From: an uncultured Gammaproteobacteria bacterium
Lineage (GTDB): Bacteria; Pseudomonadota; Gammaproteobacteria; GCA-001735895
Assembly (NCBI GenBank): GCA_937894085.1
Contig: CALCSG010000157.1
Location: forward strand, 1 to 57,212
Direction: 5' to 3'
DNA length: 57,212 nt
Shown here: piece after piece, positions 21,937 through 31,173 of the stretch
Layout of the letters: each line of letters starts with the position of its first letter
Numbering within the stretch: position 1 is the stretch's first letter
Notes under the pieces: generated by a model
What the model was told of the DNA's origin: nothing
What the model saw: only the letters and a program-made list of their open reading frames with translations
The model's database searches: none
Made by a program: the position numbers and the translations under genes

Positions 21937-23100
21937 ATGTTTGAATTAATGGATGCATTTTCGCAAAATGCGGTAATAAAGGTAATCGGAGTCGGCGGTG
22001 GCGGCGGTAACGCTGTGCAACACATGGTCGATTCCGGTATTGAAGGTGTTGAATTCATGTGCGTCAATACGGATGTGCAGGCACTTAAAAAAATGGATGC
22101 TAAAACGACTATCCAGATTGGTAGCAGTATTACCAAAGGTTTAGGGGCAGGAGCTGATCCGGGTGTTGGTCGACAGGCTGCAATGGAAGATCGTGAGCGT
22201 ATTCAGGAAGCAATTGCCGGCACCGATATGTTATTTATCACTGCCGGTATGGGTGGTGGAACTGGAACAGGTGCAGCTCCGGTCATTGCTCAAATTGCTA
22301 AAGAAATGGGAGTGTTAACCGTAGCAGTCGTGACTAAACCATTCGGTTTTGAACGCGGTCGCAGGATGGCTCTGGCGGAGCAGGGTATCAAGGAATTATC
22401 TGAGTCAGTTGATTCATTGATTACTATTCCAAATGATAAACTGATGCCGGTATTAGGAAAGCAGACTACCGTGCTTGAAGTTTTTAACAAAGCGAATGAT
22501 GTTTTACGCGGTGCCGTACAGGGTATAGCCGAACTGATTACCTGTCCCGGTCTGATCAACGTGGATTTTGCTGACGTGAGAACAGTTATGTCGCAAATGG
22601 GTATGGCAATGATGGGATCAGGTGAAGCCACCGGCGAAGATCGTGCTAAAGAAGCAGCGATAGCAGCAATTTCATCTCCTCTTCTGGAAGACATTGATAT
22701 TGCCGGGGCTCAGGGTATTCTGGTAAATGTTACAGCCGGACTGGATCTCTCCATTGGTGAACTTGACGATGTGGGTTCTACTATTACAGCAATGGCTTCG
22801 GATGATGCAACGGTCGTAGTAGGAACAGTTATTGACTCTGAAATGACCTCGGGTGAATTACGTGTCACTTTAGTTGCAACAGGTATAGGAAGAGTAAAGA
22901 AGACTGCTTTACCTGAAACAGAAGCTGCAACACCTATCATCAAGCCCGGTAAAACAGGTGAGATTAGATACAGTGATCTGGATACTCCAATTTCAATGCG
23001 TGGAAAGAAAGTGGTTGGTGATACAGTAGAAATTCCTCAGGATAAAGAAAGCATGGAGTACCTTGAAATTCCTGCGTTTTTGCGTAGGCAAGCTGATTAA
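21937..23100 (+). CDS. ftsZ: Tubulin-like cell division GTPase FtsZ
   Basis: IKVIGVGGGGGNAVQHM, GMGGGTGTGAAP, C-terminal YLEIPAFLRRQAD. Confidence 0.99.
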   Translation: MFELMDAFSQNAVIKVIGVGGGGGNAVQHMVDSGIEGVEFMCVNTDVQALKKMDAKTTIQIGSSITKGLGAGADPGVGRQAAMEDRERIQEAIAGTDMLFITAGMGGGTGTGAAPVIAQIAKEMGVLTVAVVTKPFGFERGRRMALAEQGIKELSESVDSLITIPNDKLMPVLGKQTTVLEVFNKANDVLRGAVQGIAELITCPGLINVDFADVRTVMSQMGMAMMGSGEATGEDRAKEAAIAAISSPLLEDIDIAGAQGILVNVTAGLDLSIGELDDVGSTITAMASDDATVVVGTVIDSEMTSGELRVTLVATGIGRVKKTALPETEAATPIIKPGKTGEIRYSDLDTPISMRGKKVVGDTVEIPQDKESMEYLEIPAFLRRQAD

Positions 23101-23120
23101 AGTGTAATACTTCTCTTACG

Positions 23121-23160
23121 CCCTGTTGAGCTCACGGATGAGCTTAACAGGGTTAATTTT
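23121..23160 (+). terminator. Rho-independent-like terminator after ftsZ
   Basis: CCCTGTTGAGCTCACGGATGAGCTTAACAGGG hairpin followed by TTAATTTT. Confidence 0.75.
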
Positions 23161-23342
23161 CAATTGGGATAGTACACGGATAAAGCGAATATTATAGTTC
23201 TAATTCGCTAAAATGGACGAAGTCAAAAAAGCTGGCAACCGGCTGTAGTAAACTCGCCCGCCAAAAGATGGCCAACTGTTCAGGACAAGATTTTTCCTCT
23301 AAAACCTATAGTAATAAGTTAACTGCGGAAAAAGCCTGGTCA

Positions 23343-23801
23343 TTATTGAAATCCAGGGTTTTTACCCAGAGAGTGGCAGTTAAGGCAATAAGCCGATACT
23401 GAACCTGCCAGGTAATAATTGGGTGGGTCCTGCTGTAAGCCATTCCTGGCATTGATTATATTCTGTCGAAACTGGTCAATATTAAATGACACAATATTGT
23501 GGTTTGAACTCAAATTCTCCTGCCCCAGTTCATGGCTCAGATCTTCCATCTTGTGCAAAATAGAAATTGCATTTAAGCGCTGTTCTTCAGGTACAGGCAA
23601 TTCATCCTGTAAGCTGTTATCCAGTAAAGTGGTGTACCAGGCAAACTGTTGCATGGTGCTTGTGAGTTTTTCATCTGAAATATAATTAAAATCAGGTGGA
23701 TAAGTGACTTTTCTAACGTTTTCTAAAACGCCATTGGCGCAACCAATTAATATCAGGGCTGTGCTGAGTACCAGAGTTCTTTTGAATTTAATTAATATCA
23801 T
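23343..23801 (-). CDS. Small lipoprotein with a C-terminal CXXCH haem-binding-type motif
   Basis: Lipobox LILIGC; AYCLNCH near the C-terminus. Confidence 0.7.
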   Translation of the reverse strand: MILIKFKRTLVLSTALILIGCANGVLENVRKVTYPPDFNYISDEKLTSTMQQFAWYTTLLDNSLQDELPVPEEQRLNAISILHKMEDLSHELGQENLSSNHNIVSFNIDQFRQNIINARNGLQQDPPNYYLAGSVSAYCLNCHSLGKNPGFQ

Positions 23802-23954
23802 GATTGATAGCCTTTGTATGGTTTATATAATTACCTGATTGCAGCTTTTTCAGCATTTTAAAAAAACAAAAATTAACAAACAAAGCCACGCGGGTCGCTA
23901 ACGAAAAAAACAGGGCTATTTGAATAGCTATAATAATAGACTTTTCTTTTCCTG

Positions 23955-23985
23955 CCTCTGCGTGCCTGGCGCCTTTGCGAGAGAA
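23955..23985. repeat. CGCAAAG-type intergenic repeat (single copy; RC = TTCTCTCGCAAAGGCGCCAGGCACGCAGAGG)
   Basis: Same architecture as the inverted pair at 30813-30917. Confidence 0.6.
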
Positions 23986-24135
23986 TATTTATTCATCATT
24001 AGCATGACTTTTTAATAATGAAAATCAGCACAGGCTCAGGATTAATTTAATATAATTATAACGCTTAATCTGTGGATTAGCATATTGCTGTTTAGAAGGT
24101 GTTTGATACAGCGCATTAAGTGCCGTTTTAACGGG

Positions 24136-24390
24136 TTAACTTCTCAGTATTAAAGCCAGTTTCTGTTTTCTGGTTAGAGATTTTATATGCATTTCTCTCT
24201 TACTGGCCTGGCTGCGGGAATCAGCATTTTCCTGATATACCAGTTTCACAGGTTGTCGTCCCCTGGTAAATTTAGCCCCTAAATTTGAGGATTTATCATT
24301 ATGTTCATTAACACGTCTATCGAGATCTTTGGTAATACCGGTGTAAAGGCTGCTATCCGAGCAACGTAGTATGTAGACTTTCCAGCTCAT
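24136..24390 (-). CDS. GIY-YIG nuclease domain protein
   Basis: WKVYILRCSDSSLYTGITKDLDRRVNEHN; overlaps the upstream stop as TAATG. Confidence 0.9.
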   Translation of the reverse strand: MSWKVYILRCSDSSLYTGITKDLDRRVNEHNDKSSNLGAKFTRGRQPVKLVYQENADSRSQASKREMHIKSLTRKQKLALILRS

Positions 24391-25370
24391 TATACAGGAT
24401 GGATGGCCGGTTCCCTTAACGCTGAAAACTGTTCGCGCAATTCCAGTATATGCTCTTCCCAGTAGCGCGCAGTATTAAACCAGGGAAAACTATGCGGGAA
24501 AGCAGGATCCTCCCAGCGACGGGCTAACCAGGCGCTGTAATGCATGATTCTTAGAGTGCGAAAAACTTCGATCAGGTGCAATTCAGCCATGTCGAAATCA
24601 TTAAATTCAAAATATCCATCCAGAATCCTGTTTAACTGAACGCCCTGCTGTTCACGACTGCCAGAAAGTAACATCCAGATATCCTGTACGGCAGGTGCCA
24701 TGCGAGAGTCGTCAAAATCGACAAAATTGGGATTATCATCTCGCCATAGCATATTGCCAGCATGACAATCGCCATGCACTCTGATACTGCGTACCTTACC
24801 AGCCTTTTGAATCGACTTTTCCATCGCGTCAAGCACGTCGCTCGTTAAACTGTCATAAGCCAGCTTTAAATAGTCTGGAATGTAATTTTTACTGATAAAA
24901 CTGACACTGTCATAACCAAAGTTTTGGATGTTTATAGAAGGTCTATATTTAAAAGGTTTTGTGGCTCCGGTTAAATGTATTCTTGCCAGTAAACGTCCTA
25001 AAATCAAAAGGTTGTCCTGGTAATCCAGTTCTGGCGCATGCCCACCTTTACGCTCAAAAAGTGAAAAGTGAAAATCCTGATATTGATGTAAACTGATACC
25101 CTGTTCATTCTTTAAAGGTGTGACAATGGGTAATTCCTGCTCTGCCAGTTCATAGCTGAATTCATGCTCTTCCAGTATCTGGTCTACCGACCAGCGTTGG
25201 GGGCGGTAGAATTTGGCAATAACTGGAGTTTTATCTTCGATGCCGATCTGGTAAACACGGTTTTCATAACTGTTCAGCGCGAGGTTTCGGCCATCGCATA
25301 AATAGCCCTGAGACTCTATCGCATCCATGATGAAATCGGGGGTGAGTTTTTCGAAAGGATGTGTATTCAT
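24390..25370 (-). CDS. srkA: Stress response kinase A (YihE/SrkA family)
   Basis: ENRVYQIGIED, VHGDCHAGNMLWRDDNPNFVDFDDSRMAPAVQDIWMLLSG. Confidence 0.93.
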   Translation of the reverse strand: MNTHPFEKLTPDFIMDAIESQGYLCDGRNLALNSYENRVYQIGIEDKTPVIAKFYRPQRWSVDQILEEHEFSYELAEQELPIVTPLKNEQGISLHQYQDFHFSLFERKGGHAPELDYQDNLLILGRLLARIHLTGATKPFKYRPSINIQNFGYDSVSFISKNYIPDYLKLAYDSLTSDVLDAMEKSIQKAGKVRSIRVHGDCHAGNMLWRDDNPNFVDFDDSRMAPAVQDIWMLLSGSREQQGVQLNRILDGYFEFNDFDMAELHLIEVFRTLRIMHYSAWLARRWEDPAFPHSFPWFNTARYWEEHILELREQFSALREPAIHPV

Positions 25371-25397
25371 CTATATACTCATGATGGTGTAATAAAT

Positions 25398-25431
25398 TTA
25401 TTCACCACGAAGCACACGAAGGGCACGAAGG
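25398..25431. repeat. CACGAAG-type repeat, left arm of inverted pair A
   Basis: TTATTCACCACGAAGCACACGAAGGGCACGAAGG. Confidence 0.85.
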
Positions 25432-25615
25432 ATAAATAGGGTTAAGTAAAAGATTTTTATTTATGATAGAAATGTTTTACAGGAGCTAGTATGTCACAAA
25501 TACGCACCGTTTATCATCGAAATACTACAGAAAAGGAATCAGGGCATAGTTTGTTTTTTTAGGTATTATCTGGACTATGTACTGTGCTATCACTTACTTC
25601 CTATTTCGTATTTTT

Positions 25616-25647
25616 CTTCGTGTTCTCTGTGTGCTTCGTGGTGAATA
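25616..25647. repeat. CACGAAG-type repeat, right (inverted) arm of pair A
   Basis: CTTCGTGTTCTCTGTGTGCTTCGTGGTGAATAA, reverse complement of the 25398 arm with few mismatches. Confidence 0.85.
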
Positions 25648-25655
25648 ATTGTAAT

Positions 25656-26201
25656 TTAATGCCCCGATAATTTATGTAATTCTTCAAGAATAGAATCCAC
25701 CAACTGGCGACCCTGTGCGCCCATACCACGACTGAGTACTTTGGGTTCTCTTTCGCCGTTAATCATCTTGCGAACAATGCCCCCCAGGTTTCTCATGTCA
25801 CCACCGGCCTGAGTCATCTGCTCGGCCATCTGGCTGATAATTTCCAGCGCTTCGGGGCTGCCTGTAGCTGCCTGATGGATCATGTGTGCAATCCCTGGAG
25901 CTGCCATGCTGGCATCGGCAGTTTTATTCGGGTCTGGTAAGGTGGCTGGATTTTGAATGCCGAGCAATATGGCTGCTGCGATAGTGCTGTCTTCTTCATC
26001 CAGTCCCTGTAATAAACTTTCACTGCGTTCTCCTTTAATGATGCGTCTTATAATTTTGACTACATCACCCCAGCCATTTTTTTCACTGACCTTTAGAATT
26101 TCTTCAGTTTGCGCTAGCAGGGCAGGGTTAGCGATGCTCTGTACAACCTGTACGATGACCCCGGCATGTGACTGAATAATCTGTTGTTTTCGCTCAAGCA
26201 T
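25656..26201 (-). CDS. Conserved-looking hypothetical protein next to valS
   Basis: 181-aa ORF with RBS-distance start, helical; codon usage consistent with coding; no family recognised. Confidence 0.7.
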   Translation of the reverse strand: MLERKQQIIQSHAGVIVQVVQSIANPALLAQTEEILKVSEKNGWGDVVKIIRRIIKGERSESLLQGLDEEDSTIAAAILLGIQNPATLPDPNKTADASMAAPGIAHMIHQAATGSPEALEIISQMAEQMTQAGGDMRNLGGIVRKMINGEREPKVLSRGMGAQGRQLVDSILEELHKLSGH

Positions 26202-26215
26202 GGTGTAGGTTCCGT

Positions 26216-29038
26216 TTAAAGGGCACGAATCTTGTCAGCCTGTACTCGCAGACTGTTTAATGCTGATTCCGCTTCTGCCAGTTTTTCACGTTCTTTTTCA
26301 ACTACCTCTTCAGGTGCACGGTCGACAAAATTGGCGTTCCCCAGTTTGCCTTTGATTCGATCGGCATCAGCCTGAAGCTTGCTCATATTTTTTTCCAGGC
26401 GGGTTAATTCTGCTTCTTTATCAATTAAACCGGCGAGTGGAATCAGCAGGTTCATATCGCCTACCAGCGATGTTGCTGACTCTGGCGCATTTTCGCCTTC
26501 CTTCAGCCAGGAAATGGATTCCAGCCTGGCTAAAGAAACAAGCAATGATTTATTATTTTGCAGTCGTTGCTGGTCAATTGCAGATCCATTTTGCAGTAAC
26601 ACAGGTAAAGGCTTGCCGGGTTTAATATCCATTTCAGAGCGAATCTGGCGTATACCCATGATGAATGTCTTTACCCAGCTCAGCTCTGCAATAGCATCTT
26701 TGTCAATTAACGATTCATTTGCTGTCGGATAAGGTTGCAGCATGATAGTGTCGCCCTTCACACCAGCCAGTGGCGCTACTTTCTGCCATAATTCTTCAGT
26801 TATATATGGCATGATCGGATGTAACACGCATAACATGGATTCGAGAACAGTAACCAGTGTTTTGCGTGCTCCACGTTTTTGTTCTACGCTGCTTTCATCG
26901 GAATATAAAACAGGCTTGGATAATTCGATATACCAGTCACAATAGTCATTCCAGATGAATTCATATACTTCTTTCGATGCGAGATCAAAACGATAGGATT
27001 CGATGTGACGTGCAACTTCTGTCGATACCAGTTGCAGGCGGGCTGTTATCCAGCGGTCAGGCAGTGAAAGTTCGACCGATTCATTATTAATACCGGTATC
27101 TTCGCCTTCGGTATTCTGTAAAACATAACGCGTAGCATTCCAGATTTTATTACAGAAATTACGGTAACCTTCGATGCGACCCATATCGAATTTAACGTCA
27201 CGACCGGTTGATGCGAGTGAGGTATAGGTAAAACGTAAGGCGTCGGTGCCATAACTCTGAATACCATCAGGAAATTCTTTACGTGTCTGCTTTTCAATTT
27301 TGGCAGCCAGTTTAGGTTGCATCATGCCACTGGTGCGTTTTTTAACCAGCTCTTCCAGTTCGATGCCGTCAATTAAATCTATCGGATCGAGTACATTGCC
27401 TTTGGATTTGGACATTTTATGGCCGAGTGAATCACGTACCAGACCATGTACATAAACTTCTTTAAACGGCACCTGGCCATCCATGAATTTCAGGCCAAAC
27501 ATAATCATACGCGCTACCCAGAAAAAGATGATGTCAAAACCGGTAACCAGTACCTGTGTCGGGTAGAATTCCTCCAGTCTCTGTGTTTTTTCAGGCCATC
27601 CTAGTGTAGAAAAGGGCCAGAGTGCGGATGAGAACCAGGTATCCAGTACATCTTCGTCCTGGCGTAATTCGACTTCGGCCGGAATATTATGGTTATCGCG
27701 TATTTCCTGTTCATTGCGGCCAACATACAGATTACCTTCATTATCGTACCACGCAGGAATTCGATGTCCCCACCAGATTTGACGACTGATGCACCAGTCC
27801 TGAATGTTGTTCATCCATTCGTAATAGGTGTTTTTGGCATTTTCCGGTACAAATTTTATCGCACCGGATTCGACTGCTTCAATGGCTGGCTTTGCCAGAG
27901 GAGCAGTTTTTACGTACCACTGATCAGTCAGAAAGGGTTCAATAACCGTACCGGAACGATCACCGCGAGGGACCATTAATTTGTGAGGATCTATTTTTTC
28001 AATTAATCCAAGTGATTCAAGGTCGGCAACAATTTTTTTACGTGCTTCATAGCGATCCATTCCGATGTATTTTTCAGGCAATAAATCACTTTCTTCAGAC
28101 AGGTTGGCACGGATGGCAGCATCTTGTGTGAAGATGTTGATAAGGCCACCATGCGGCTGATTCTGAATCGAGGTTTCACTATTATGGCGAGTCCATACTT
28201 CGTAATCGTTAAAATCATGCGCGGGAGTAATCTTTACGCAACCCGTACCGAATTCTGCATCTACATGTTCATCAATAATAATCGGGATATGACGACCAGT
28301 TAAAGGTAGTTCGACGGTTTGTCCTACCAGATGCATATAGCGTTCATCACCGGGGCTGATAGCAATAGCACAATCACCCAGCATAGTTTCAGGACGGGTT
28401 GTGGCAACAACGAGGTGCCCTTGCTGATTACTGAAAGGATAGCGTAAATGCCACATGCTACCGTTTTCTTCTTCTGAAATAACTTCTAGGTCAGAGATGG
28501 CGGTATGGAATTTGGTGTCCCAGTTAACCAGACGCTTGCCGCGGTAAATCAAACCCTCTTCGAAAAGCCTGACGAAAACTTCCTGTACGGCATCTGACAG
28601 GCCTTCATCCATGGTGAAGCGTTCATTCTCCCAGTCCAGAGAAGATCCCAGACGACGTAACTGCGAGGTGATATGTCCACCAGACTGTTTCTTCCACTCC
28701 CAGATGCGCTGAATGAGTTTTTCGCGACCCAGGTCATGACGTGATAAGCCTTCTGCTTCCATCTGCCTTTCAACAACCATCTGGGTGGCAATGCCAGCAT
28801 GGTCACTGCCGGGTTGCCACAGAGTTTTGTCACCACTCATACGATGGTAGCGAATCAGTGTATCCATGATAGCGTTATTAAAACCATGGCCCATGTGTAG
28901 ACTACCGGTCACGTTTGGCGGCGGAATCATGATGCAATAGCTACTATCGCCATCGGAAGACGGGCTGAAGTAACCACTTTTTTCCCAGTGTTGATACCAG
29001 TTCTGTTCGATAGCGTGCGGGTCGTAGGTTTTTTCCAT
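26216..29038 (-). CDS. valS: Valyl-tRNA synthetase
   Basis: [47 protein letters not shown]. Confidence 0.98.
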   Translation of the reverse strand: MEKTYDPHAIEQNWYQHWEKSGYFSPSSDGDSSYCIMIPPPNVTGSLHMGHGFNNAIMDTLIRYHRMSGDKTLWQPGSDHAGIATQMVVERQMEAEGLSRHDLGREKLIQRIWEWKKQSGGHITSQLRRLGSSLDWENERFTMDEGLSDAVQEVFVRLFEEGLIYRGKRLVNWDTKFHTAISDLEVISEEENGSMWHLRYPFSNQQGHLVVATTRPETMLGDCAIAISPGDERYMHLVGQTVELPLTGRHIPIIIDEHVDAEFGTGCVKITPAHDFNDYEVWTRHNSETSIQNQPHGGLINIFTQDAAIRANLSEESDLLPEKYIGMDRYEARKKIVADLESLGLIEKIDPHKLMVPRGDRSGTVIEPFLTDQWYVKTAPLAKPAIEAVESGAIKFVPENAKNTYYEWMNNIQDWCISRQIWWGHRIPAWYDNEGNLYVGRNEQEIRDNHNIPAEVELRQDEDVLDTWFSSALWPFSTLGWPEKTQRLEEFYPTQVLVTGFDIIFFWVARMIMFGLKFMDGQVPFKEVYVHGLVRDSLGHKMSKSKGNVLDPIDLIDGIELEELVKKRTSGMMQPKLAAKIEKQTRKEFPDGIQSYGTDALRFTYTSLASTGRDVKFDMGRIEGYRNFCNKIWNATRYVLQNTEGEDTGINNESVELSLPDRWITARLQLVSTEVARHIESYRFDLASKEVYEFIWNDYCDWYIELSKPVLYSDESSVEQKRGARKTLVTVLESMLCVLHPIMPYITEELWQKVAPLAGVKGDTIMLQPYPTANESLIDKDAIAELSWVKTFIMGIRQIRSEMDIKPGKPLPVLLQNGSAIDQQRLQNNKSLLVSLARLESISWLKEGENAPESATSLVGDMNLLIPLAGLIDKEAELTRLEKNMSKLQADADRIKGKLGNANFVDRAPEEVVEKEREKLAEAESALNSLRVQADKIRAL

Positions 29039-29227
29039 GGTGCTTATTAAAAATGAAATACAAAAAAATGATTATACATGGCAGATGCTTAATTTGTCAG
29101 ATTGTATGTACAATAGAATGCTAAAATAGTGAGTTTATGGTGCAGCAGCATAGGCAAGTTGCATCGTTAATGAAATGCTATATAACAAAGCTATATTCCG
29201 ACTTACCTGATTTGAAGAATACAAGAC

Positions 29228-30175
29228 ATGAGTAATACCATACTGGATCACGTTGCAGAGCAGCGACAGGCACTCAAGAAATTTATCGGCAATAATATGG
29301 CGAAACTGGGACGAAAGTGCTCTGAACACATCAGTAATCCGGAAAAGCTGGATAAATTACTGAAAGCACATTTTAAAGGTTCTAATTATTGCAAGTATCT
29401 GTGGGTGCTGGATCATACCGGGCATCAATTGACTGCAACAGTTTCCAGGAAAAAGCTTAAGGAAGAACAGCGCGGAAGAGATAGAGTTTCTAGACCCTAT
29501 ATGCAAAGAGCCCTGACAGGTGATCCTTTTTATCTTTCTGATGCCTATATTAGTCGCAACCGCAAGAGACCTTCGTTAACCTCGGTGCAAACCATTTTTG
29601 ATGACGATGGGCGAGCTATCGGTTTTCTAGGGGCGGATTTTGACTTACGTAAGTTGCCATACACGGCCAAACTGAAACTGGATAAAAAAGGCTGGATGCA
29701 GATGAAGGGTGATCCAGCTATCCGTGGAGGGTTATTTGCTCAGCAGCGTACTGTTAGTGCGATGGATGAGAAAATAGATGATGTGCTGAGTTTGATGACT
29801 GAGTTAATACTCGGGCATGGAGTGTTTCATGCGAAGTTACATTTTTCAAGTAGTCGGGCTACTGTCTGGCTGGTTGATTCTCCGTTTGATTATCAACTCC
29901 TTAATATCGATGAATTAACCGATGCGAGTGTCTGCCTGGCTTTTGCAAAGCGTGACTACTTTGATAAAGCTATAGTTCCTCGCAAAAAGTTAGTGAAAAT
30001 ATTTCAACAATTTAAAAAGCTTAGATTTGCCGATGAAACGATCTATTTGCGTTCAGCATCACTCAATGTAGTGAATGGAAAAGTGGGTTTAAATTTTTCC
30101 TGCGATGGTTCTCATTACGTGTCTTATGATGAGTTTCTGGAGAAAGATAATAAATTCTGGTTCGGGGTGAAGTGA
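29228..30175 (+). CDS. PDC/Cache-type sensor domain protein lacking obvious TM segments or output domain
   Basis: YLWVLDHTGHQLTATVSR...RDRVSRPYMQRALTGDPFYLSDAYIS...SLTSVQTIFDDDGRAIGFLGADFDLRKLP. Confidence 0.7.
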   Translation: MSNTILDHVAEQRQALKKFIGNNMAKLGRKCSEHISNPEKLDKLLKAHFKGSNYCKYLWVLDHTGHQLTATVSRKKLKEEQRGRDRVSRPYMQRALTGDPFYLSDAYISRNRKRPSLTSVQTIFDDDGRAIGFLGADFDLRKLPYTAKLKLDKKGWMQMKGDPAIRGGLFAQQRTVSAMDEKIDDVLSLMTELILGHGVFHAKLHFSSSRATVWLVDSPFDYQLLNIDELTDASVCLAFAKRDYFDKAIVPRKKLVKIFQQFKKLRFADETIYLRSASLNVVNGKVGLNFSCDGSHYVSYDEFLEKDNKFWFGVK

Positions 30176-30189
30176 ATTTTAGAGCTATG

Positions 30190-30217
30190 CACCACGAAGA
30201 CACGAAGAACACGAAGG
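30190..30217. repeat. CACGAAG-type repeat, solitary copy B
   Basis: CACCACGAAGACACGAAGAACACGAAGG. Confidence 0.8.
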
Positions 30218-30306
30218 TTGATTGATAAAAAACTTTGCTAATTAACCTGCATCTGCTCATCCATGAGCTCTATATTTTCAGTATTTTAAGGTTTTAAGCG
30301 AAATGT

Positions 30307-30600
30307 TTAGAATCTATCCAGGTCATCCCACAGGCTTTCAGATCCGACTGAACCTGAACTGTAGTTGGCAGGCTTAAAGTTACGATTCGCCTGAATAAAA
30401 TACAGGTCCTCAAATAGGTTGTATGAGGTCGCAGCACTACCAATTTCTGGCTGACTAGACAATTGTCCACTGCTTTTCTGTTTAGCCTGATCTATTTCGA
30501 ATTGTTCAAGGTCCTCCAGTAAACTTTCTGAGGCTAAAGCAGAAATACTGGATACTGAGAAAATACCTGCAATAACTGACGAGATAATAAGTCTTTTCAT
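30307..30600 (-). CDS. Small secreted protein with three SLxxDLxxF-like motifs
   Basis: Signal peptide MKRLIISSVIAGIFSVSSISALASE; SLLEDLEQF, NLFEDLYFI, SLWDDLDRF. Confidence 0.7.
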   Translation of the reverse strand: MKRLIISSVIAGIFSVSSISALASESLLEDLEQFEIDQAKQKSSGQLSSQPEIGSAATSYNLFEDLYFIQANRNFKPANYSSGSVGSESLWDDLDRF

Positions 30601-30812
30601 TTTAACTCTCCTGATAATTTTAAGGTTTTTTATTAACGCTACGTATGTTTAGTAGGATTAAACAGGCCTAAGTTCATATTACTTTGTTGCTGCAATAGCA
30701 ATAATGATTTGTTAAAGCGAGTTGAAATTGATCGGAGGAGAGTAATTTATGGTAAAAATTTATGTGATTACTCCGGAAATTCAGACTTTGTCAAAACACA
30801 ACAGAAAAATAG

Positions 30813-30917
30813 TTTCTCGCCAGAACGCAAAGAACGCCAAGGAAAACCAGTTCTACTTTGTAAGTATTATTCAACTTGAAACAGCCCTTCTTAGCGTTCT
30901 TTGCGTCTTAGCGAGAG
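30813..30917. repeat. Inverted pair of CGCAAAG-type repeats
   Basis: TTTCTCGCCAGAACGCAAAGAACGCCAAGG (30813-30842) versus CTTCTTAGCGTTCTTTGCGTCTTAGCGAGAG (30887-30917). Confidence 0.8.
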
Positions 30918-31103
30918 TAAAGCTTTTGTTTGAATTCAAAATAAATTAAAGCTAAATCTCAGGGGTAATCAGAAAAGTTTATGTGAAGGAGCAGTGAAGT
31001 CTTGTAACTGAAGATACTATTTGGTTAAAAGGGTATTTAGATTAAGTAGTGTGCCCGCTATGGATAATGGAAATGCAGGAAATGCAGGAGCAATTTCCAG
31101 GGC

Positions 31104-31127
31104 AAAAAAACGGGAGCCGAAGCTCCC
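31104..31127 (-). terminator. Rho-independent terminator of the porin gene
   Basis: On minus strand: GGGAGCTTCGGCTCCCGTTTTTTT (UUCG tetraloop, U-tract). Confidence 0.9.
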
Positions 31128-31173
31128 ATTTTAACAACATTATGTTGTAATTCTAAATCAAATTAAGATTTGA

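Noticed and set aside
20941-22943. Long minus-strand ORFs within ftsA/ftsZ (138, 87, 73, 134, 77 aa)
   Set aside because: Antisense to highly conserved genes; Ser/Thr/Pro-rich composition typical of shadow ORFs
30063-30260. 65-aa minus-strand ORF with STFVFFVSSWC
   Set aside because: Overlaps the PDC gene and translates the CACGAAG repeat; no independent coding signal
30749-30949. 66-aa ORF MVKIYVITPEIQ...QNAKNAKE...LLSVLCVLARVK
   Set aside because: It is mostly a translation of the two inverted CGCAAAG-type repeat arms
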